In this document: positions 59,508 to 64,000 of the stretch, piece by piece | Position numbering within the stretch: the first letter of the stretch is position 1 | Layout of the letters: each line of letters starts with the position of its first letter | Translations under genes and position numbers: made by a program | Notes under the pieces: generated by a model | What the model saw: only the letters and a program-made list of their open reading frames with translations | Told to the model about the DNA's origin: nothing | The model's database searches: none | NCBI GenBank assembly: GCA_947626435.1 | Contig: CANQSB010000006.1 | Coordinates: 62,001 to 126,000 of the forward strand | DNA: 64,000 nt | Reading direction: 5' to 3' | DNA from: an uncultured Lachnospiraceae bacterium | GTDB lineage: Bacteria; Bacillota; Clostridia; Lachnospirales; Lachnospiraceae

Positions 59508-60422
59508 TTACGCTTCGTCATCTGCGTTTATATGCCTCTCCAGCGCTTCTATATACGCCTGCCCGTATATGCTCAGCGGCATATCATTGCGCGTGATTGT
59601 GCCTATGCGCATATACTCATCTACCTTGAGCGGCTTTGCTATAATGCTCTCCCCGTTCAGCCTTCGACTTATCACGCCAGAGCTTACCGTATAGCCGTTC
59701 AAGCCTATCACAAGGTTGAAAAGCGTCGCCCTGTCCCTCACCTTTATATTTTTACTCCTGCCGAACATGCTCAATATCTCCTCTGAAAAATAGAAGGAAT
59801 TGTACTCGCCCTGCTCAAACGAAAGGTAGGGATATTCCTCCAAATCCTTTAACTCCAATATTTCCCTGTCCGCAAGCGGATGCTTTGAGCTTATGAATAC
59901 GTGGGGCTTTGCGACAAAAAGCTCGTCAAATTTCAGGCTGTTCTGCTTTATCAGCCTCAAAATAATCTCCTCGTTTTTAGCAGACGTGTATAAAATCCCG
60001 ATTTCGCTTTTCAACCTGCTTACGTCTTCTATGATTTCGTGCGTCTGCGTCTCTCTGAGCGTAAAATCGTAGCTTTTGGCATCAAATTGGCGTATTACAT
60101 CAACAAAAGCATTTACAGCGAATGAATAATGCTGGCAGGACACCGAAAAACGCGGGCTCTGTCTGTCCATACTTTTGAATTTTTCTTCCAATAGATTTGC
60201 CTGCTCCAAGACCTGTCTTGCGTAGGACAAAAATGTGTCACCTTCGTTTGAGATAATAACGCCCTTATTTGTCCTTTGGAAAATCGTTATGTGCATTTCA
60301 GTTTCCAGCTCTCTGACAGCCTTTGTCAGGCTTGGCTGTGAGATGAAAAGTCTTTTGGCTGCCTCCGTAATATTGCCGGTTTCCGCTACTGTGACTACAT
60401 ATCTTAGCTGCTGTAGGGTCAT
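59508..60422 (-). CDS. LysR-family transcriptional regulator
   Basis: 304 residues. N-terminal winged HTH (MTLQQLRYVVTVAETGNITEAAKRLFISQPSLTKAVRELE in two halves around residue 20) and a C-terminal substrate domain (about 90-295) with the SCQHYSFAVNAFVDVI start. LysR proteins bind small effectors. Its start overlaps the end of the coiled-coil gene by ATGA (60419-60422). That is unusual: LysR genes are normally divergent from their targets. It may respond to a signal tied to that protein. Confidence 0.88.
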   Translation of the reverse strand: MTLQQLRYVVTVAETGNITEAAKRLFISQPSLTKAVRELETEMHITIFQRTNKGVIISNEGDTFLSYARQVLEQANLLEEKFKSMDRQSPRFSVSCQHYSFAVNAFVDVIRQFDAKSYDFTLRETQTHEIIEDVSRLKSEIGILYTSAKNEEIILRLIKQNSLKFDELFVAKPHVFISSKHPLADREILELKDLEEYPYLSFEQGEYNSFYFSEEILSMFGRSKNIKVRDRATLFNLVIGLNGYTVSSGVISRRLNGESIIAKPLKVDEYMRIGTITRNDMPLSIYGQAYIEALERHINADDEA

Positions 60423-61627
60423 TTCTCCTCCGCTTTTGCTTCTTTAGCTTCCTCTGCTTCTTTTTCTTTCTTTTCCTCGGGCGTTTCTTCCTCCACTGCG
60501 TCTTTTTGCTCCTGCGCCTTTTCCTCCTGCTCTTTTTCCTCGGGAGTCTTGTCTATGTCGTTTCGCTCGTCGATAAGCTTTTCAATCTCGTCTTCAAGCT
60601 CATCGGAAGCCTCGCTAATCGGCTCCTGCATTGCTTCTCCAAGAACTGCGCTGTTTGCGGTCATCATCATGCCGTCCTTCGTTTCCTGAAAGCCTTCAAG
60701 CGGATTGTCCGATATGCGCTTCAGTTTGGCATCGCGCACCGCCTGCAAAAGATACAGCCCATTGCTGCGGTATCTTTCAACGTCCTGATAAACTGTCCCT
60801 ATTGCCGCCTGAAAATTCTCCGCCTCGGCTTTCGCGTCGTCAGTAAATCCGTCTTTGCCAAGGGCATTGCTTATGTATTCGCTCTCACTCAATGTCTCCT
60901 GCGTGATTGCGTTTGCGAGCTTGATAAGCCTGTGTCCCTCTGCGCTGAGTTGGTCAAACTCATTATCCACGCCCAAATCGCGCTTTATGGTAGCTGCGTT
61001 AAACTGCGCCGCTGAATTTTTAATCGCGTCGCCTGCGGAGTTTCCAGTTTCAGCCTCATCCGCGCCGCTTTCGTCGTTCTCATCTGCGCCCTCGCGCTCC
61101 TCCTCGGATTTTTCAGCCTCCTCCAAGGTCTTTAGAAATGTCCAGAGCTCGCGATTTTTTCCGTCTATTTCCTCCTGACATGCTGCGGACTGCATTGCGG
61201 CAAGCTCCTGCGCTTCCTTGGCGTATTGCTTGTTCGCTTCCTCCTGCGCCGCCTTCTGGTCGCGCATCGCACCGAGCAGCTCCTGCTCCTTCTCGATTGT
61301 CTCCTTGTCAGGACTTCTGTTGAAGGATTTGTTTAAGGCATCTATTTCTTTGTTGATATCCTTTAATTTTTCGCGGTATCCGTCTATCGTCTTTTCGCTC
61401 TGCGCAGCCTCTTTGTTCTGGCGCAGCACAAGCTTCTGCACTGCGGCGCCTTGGACGCTTGCTTTCGGCTGCCCGCCGTTTTGCCTGCTAAGCTTTCGCC
61501 CTTCATTTGAGATTGTGACTCTGCACTGTGGCATAAACACGCTGTTTGCTGACTGGGCGGCATTTCCTTGAGCGCTGCGCGTCATTATTGTATTTACCGC
61601 ATTTATTGTGACTGGCTTTATCTGCAT
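60419..61627 (-). CDS. Uncharacterised charged coiled-coil protein
   Basis: 402 residues. It starts MQIKPVTINAVNTIMTRS and has VTISNEGRKLSRQ, a form I have seen in uncharacterised Lachnospiraceae proteins. Predicted long coiled coils (about 80-190, 330-400) are Ala/Glu/Lys-rich, and the tail is made almost only of E, K and A. No signal or membrane helix. The ATG at 61627 has GGGGG six bases before it; 61651 is less likely. It is coupled to a LysR gene downstream and preceded by a structured leader (61640-61745). Confidence 0.75.
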   Translation of the reverse strand: MQIKPVTINAVNTIMTRSAQGNAAQSANSVFMPQCRVTISNEGRKLSRQNGGQPKASVQGAAVQKLVLRQNKEAAQSEKTIDGYREKLKDINKEIDALNKSFNRSPDKETIEKEQELLGAMRDQKAAQEEANKQYAKEAQELAAMQSAACQEEIDGKNRELWTFLKTLEEAEKSEEEREGADENDESGADEAETGNSAGDAIKNSAAQFNAATIKRDLGVDNEFDQLSAEGHRLIKLANAITQETLSESEYISNALGKDGFTDDAKAEAENFQAAIGTVYQDVERYRSNGLYLLQAVRDAKLKRISDNPLEGFQETKDGMMMTANSAVLGEAMQEPISEASDELEDEIEKLIDERNDIDKTPEEKEQEEKAQEQKDAVEEETPEEKKEKEAEEAKEAKAEEK

Positions 61628-61639
61628 ATTAATCCCCCA

Positions 61640-61745
61640 TTCTTGATTCACCTGAGAGTTTGTGCCCTAAGCACACATTTGCGTTCCTTCCCTGTCTGTT
61701 TTAGCGACATGACTTTCGCCGCCTTAGAGTTCCTTAATATTTTGC
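61640..61745 (-). ncRNA. Structured 5' leader, candidate riboswitch
   Basis: Minus-strand leader of the coiled-coil gene. In order it has a GCGGC/GTCGC hairpin, CGCTAAAACAGACAGGG, AAGGAACGC (61681-61708), a hairpin TGTGC/GCACA (61661-61675), and CTCAGGTGAATC (61645-61656). This order recalls the first half of the ydaO (c-di-AMP) class, but the second half is absent and the ATG follows at once. Proposed as a leader element only. Confidence 0.35.
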
Positions 61746-61843
61746 CTTATCAGGCACACGCTTTTCACCCGTAACATTCCATAATTATAATAAGACATTT
61801 CTAATAATTATATCGGACAGCCGCTTATATTTTATAACATTTT

Positions 61844-62299
61844 TCATATTAATTTTTCCATAACCTCATAGACAAGCACCGCGCCATTCTTTGTCGTATA
61901 ACGCTCATGCCTTATTGTGGAAAAGCCGAGTTTCTCGTAAAACTGCACTGCCGGCAAAGAAGCGTCAAGATAGACCTTGTCATATTTCCTGCCAATCTGT
62001 TCTTCTATGTTTTTCATGATAAATGTGCCATATCCTTTTCCCTGATACTCAGGCAGCACATAAACCCGCGTGATATGTTTTTCTGCAAAGCAGCCTGTTG
62101 CAACTACTTTTTCCTCTATTTTCAGCACACCCACGCAGCATTTTTTTATATCCTTTGCTATCGCCTCTATGCTGTGAAGCTCGCGGAAAAAATCCACAAT
62201 CGCAACGGGATAATACTTAGGATATATCGTTTCTATTGTATGCCGCACTACATTGTACACCTCTTGTAAATCTTCTGCTTGTGCCAATTCGTATATCAT
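61844..62299 (-). CDS. GNAT-family N-acetyltransferase
   Basis: 151 residues. VYVLPEYQGKGYGTFIMKNIEEQIG is the acetyl-CoA loop, followed by VYLDASLPAVQFYEKLGF. Such small GNATs modify amines on metabolites, antibiotics or proteins; no partner indicates which. The gene lies alone between the coiled-coil leader and the NYN/PIN-like gene. Confidence 0.87.
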   Translation of the reverse strand: MIYELAQAEDLQEVYNVVRHTIETIYPKYYPVAIVDFFRELHSIEAIAKDIKKCCVGVLKIEEKVVATGCFAEKHITRVYVLPEYQGKGYGTFIMKNIEEQIGRKYDKVYLDASLPAVQFYEKLGFSTIRHERYTTKNGAVLVYEVMEKLI

Positions 62300-62355
62300 A
62301 ATGTCCCTTCCCCAAAATGCGCGCCGCCCTAAATGCTTTTTTTATGCCTATCAAA

Positions 62356-63285
62356 TCATTCTACACACAGCTTCGCATATTCCTCATAGTGCTTATTCAG
62401 ATTGGCTATTATCTGCTGTTTAAGGTTGCCATTTGCTTTAAACACCTTTGCCTTGCTTTCGTATACCTTAGTAATCGTGCTGTCCTTGCCGCTCAACAGA
62501 TATATTCTTATCGGGTCTGTAAAGGATGTAGGAATTTTGCAGGTCTTATTCAAAAACTCTCTTTGAAGCTTGTGCAGCTTTTTGTTGTTTTTATCCGTTT
62601 GACCGTCCGTCACAACCATGCCAATATTTATGTATTCGTTATAATGCGCTTTTATCTGGTCAATAATCTGCTGTTTCAGCTCTGCATTACCCGATACGCT
62701 TTTAGCCTTGCTGTTCTTCAATTTTGTCTCGGCGTTTTCAAGGCTTACCATAAGGCTTATCCTGACGGATTCCGCAAGGCGCCTCGGCACCATACAATTA
62801 TTTACAAGGAATTCCCTCTGCTCACTATGCAGGTTTTTCAAATCCGCCTCGGGTCTTTCATTAGCCGCGACATTGACGGCATTAACGGAAGCGCCCTCAT
62901 TTTTATCCGCCTTGTTCAGCTCATCATTGCAGCCCAGTCTCGACAGCTTAGCACCCGTTTCCGAAATTACGGAAATAAATTCGTCAAAGCCCGTATCATT
63001 GGACACTATGACATATTCTTCATCCTTATTTTCCAAAAGCATTTTTGTGACAGTGCCTATTATATGAAAATCAAGGGCGTTTGGCTTGCCGTTGCGGCAT
63101 TTGGTAAAATAAATATTGTCCTGCCTCGTGCTTTGCAATAAAAACGATATCTGGTCATATGATAATTTAGAGGATTTATCAGTATAAGCAATAATAATCT
63201 TTGAGTCAGGGCTGTCCATCCCAAGCATATAAAACTTTCCAATCCACTCACTCGCAACATTCTCTGTGTCTATCAGATATATCAT
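62356..63285 (-). CDS. NYN/PIN-like nuclease domain with two C-terminal repeat domains
   Basis: 309 residues. The N-terminal ~125 residues are a PIN-like fold: MIYLIDTENVASEW (acidic Asp/Glu pair), ALDFHIIGTVTKMLL and YVIVSNDTGFDEFISVI (Asp in SNDTGFD), as in NYN/LabA-type RNases. Two homologous ~70-residue modules follow (about 150-220 and 235-305), both with L..QREFL, a Cys-x-(V/I)-P, and LKQQII..H..EY, so a tandem duplication is clear. Possibly they bind RNA or DNA. The ATG at 63285 has GGGAGG upstream. Confidence 0.82.
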   Translation of the reverse strand: MIYLIDTENVASEWIGKFYMLGMDSPDSKIIIAYTDKSSKLSYDQISFLLQSTRQDNIYFTKCRNGKPNALDFHIIGTVTKMLLENKDEEYVIVSNDTGFDEFISVISETGAKLSRLGCNDELNKADKNEGASVNAVNVAANERPEADLKNLHSEQREFLVNNCMVPRRLAESVRISLMVSLENAETKLKNSKAKSVSGNAELKQQIIDQIKAHYNEYINIGMVVTDGQTDKNNKKLHKLQREFLNKTCKIPTSFTDPIRIYLLSGKDSTITKVYESKAKVFKANGNLKQQIIANLNKHYEEYAKLCVE

Positions 63286-63481
63286 AAAAATCCTCCCTTT
63301 CAAGCTTTCTATCTACACTATCTACATTTTATGATTTTATCTGCGCTTTTGCAATAAATTTTTCAGATTTTATGAATTCCAAATACGTTATCCCAAGCTT
63401 TTCAATTTGCTGCTTAATAAACCGTATAAACTTAATAGATATTCGCAAAACAGCAAACACTATTTTTAAACACACAAAAAA

Positions 63482-63519
63482 AGCACCGCCCCCGATGCCA
63501 AAACACCAAAAACAGTGCT
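63482..63519 (-). terminator. Terminator downstream of the tRNA gene
   Basis: AGCACTG pairs with CGGTGCT (minus strand) and is followed by a run of T. Just after the tRNA-Lys gene. Confidence 0.65.
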
Positions 63520-63524
63520 CAAAG

Positions 63525-63597
63525 TGCACCGCCAGGGGCTCGAACCCTGGACACCCTGATTAAGAGTCAGGTGCTCTACCAACTGAGCTAGCGGTGC
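63525..63597 (-). tRNA. tRNA-Lys(CUU)
   Basis: 73 nt from GCACCGCTAGCTCAGT to the GCGGTGC A end; acceptor stem GCACCGC/GCGGTGC. D-loop AGTTGGTAGAG, anticodon stem CCTGA/TCAGG with loop CTCTTAA (anticodon CUU, reads AAG), and T-arm GGTTCGAGCC. CCA is not encoded and would be added after transcription. Followed by a terminator. Confidence 0.95.
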
Positions 63598-63724
63598 GTC
63601 CATATTTGCAGTCTCGCGACTGACAATAGTAACTATACCACCTTATTCTTAATGTGTCAATAATTATTTTTCAAAAATTTATCAAAAGCTAAATTCTCCC
63701 AAAAAACGCAAAAAGCGCAGCATT

Positions 63725-64000
63725 ATGAAAATTGATATTCCTGTCGTTGAGCATTGTAATCTATGCTGTAAAGGATGCACTGCCTTTTCACCGCTTGCAG
63801 AGGAAGAGTTTTTGGATTATGAGCAGTATTGTAAGGATATGAGCAGACTTGCCGAGCTTACCAACCATAATTTATCAGAAATTACATATACGGGCGGAGA
63901 GCCTCTGCTGCATCCGCGTTTTGGTGATATGATAAGCTATGCCCGCCGACTTTACCCTAATGCCAAAATCAATTTCATGACAAACGGTGTTCTTATTCCT
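63725..64000 (+). CDS. Radical SAM protein (3' end outside window)
   Basis: 92 residues visible. The start MKIDIPVVEHCNLCCKGCTA holds the Cx3Cx2C cluster ligands (CNLCCKGC), and ITYTGGEPLLHP is the SAM-binding GGE motif; NFMTNGVLIP follows. It resembles radical-SAM proteins of the SPASM/peptide-modification group, but the identity is not readable from this part. The ribosome site before ATG 63725 is weak. The next bases would show which family. Confidence 0.8.
   Translation, partial: MKIDIPVVEHCNLCCKGCTAFSPLAEEEFLDYEQYCKDMSRLAELTNHNLSEITYTGGEPLLHPRFGDMISYARRLYPNAKINFMTNGVLIP

Noticed and set aside
61640-61745. Glycine riboswitch
   Set aside because: AAACTCTCAGG resembles its end, but the matching GGAGAG start and the conserved CACCGAAGG block are absent.

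Overview
The window reads as a chromosome segment of a Gram-positive anaerobe of the class Clostridia, most like the Lachnospiraceae. The evidence is a giant flagellin, a CIRCE-controlled Hsp20, radical-SAM activases, a SpmB-type protein, YtrA-type GntR/ABC and BlaI/M56 modules, AT-rich promoters, GGAGG ribosome sites and frequent GTG/TTG starts. This is inference from gene families; no rRNA is present. Most of it is ordinary chromosome rather than a phage or plasmid island. Accessory signals are three AAA-ATPase/PD-(D/E)XK genes, a PBECR4-like protein, gene remnants, and several families of short inverted-repeat elements.

Layout. 0-12 kb: tail of an unknown protein, AAA/nuclease gene 1, a sugar pair (FGGY kinase, NagA), an unknown gene sharing a promoter architecture with the kinase, giant flagellin, TrmL, AAA/nuclease gene 2. 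12-19 kb: coupled Lrp regulator and aminotransferase, AIR-synthase-like protein, secreted VanW protein, a 35-residue membrane peptide, a GT2 glycosyltransferase, a palindromic element, TadA. 19-26 kb: a NiCo (Ni/Co) riboswitch and CDF metal exporter, TSCPD protein, MurG, HIT protein, flavodoxin-SCP2 fusion, rhomboid protease, orphan response regulator, SpmB. 26-34 kb: LytTR regulator, YtrA-type GntR/ABC operon, a repeat-dense stretch (51-bp perfect palindrome, two mobile-looking repeat families), sirtuin, a cruciform-like element, GH25 lysozyme, radical-SAM activase.

34-46 kb: PucR-type regulator, MsmK/UgpC ATPase, YesL-like protein, HD-GYP protein, GNAT, D-2-hydroxyacid dehydrogenase, an HPr paralogue that has lost His15 but kept Ser46, hybrid histidine kinase, LytTR response regulator, unknown, XRE regulator. 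46-56 kb: ECF sigma with a coupled membrane anti-sigma-like protein, AAA/nuclease gene 3, HdeD-like protein, a BlaI/M56 sensor operon ending in a secreted SH3-like peptide, MscL with a zinc ribbon, Hsp20. 56-64 kb: MetF, PBECR4-like protein, XRE regulator, a coiled-coil protein coupled to a LysR regulator behind a structured leader, GNAT, NYN/PIN-like protein, tRNA-Lys(CUU) and the start of a radical-SAM gene.

The strongest observations are the NiCo riboswitch whose aptamer 3' half is also the 5' arm of an intrinsic terminator; the Crh-like HPr paralogue; three copies of a ~170-bp TA-ended inverted-repeat element, one inside the GntR-ABC operon; two copies of a 99-bp palindromic element; two larger nested inverted repeats (184 and 235 bp) that could be structured RNAs or non-autonomous elements; a shared dyad in the promoters of the kinase and an unknown gene; and serial duplication of the 3' end of an ABC ATPase gene. 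Start codons were often moved inward from the longest open frame because a GGAGG-like site lies inside it.
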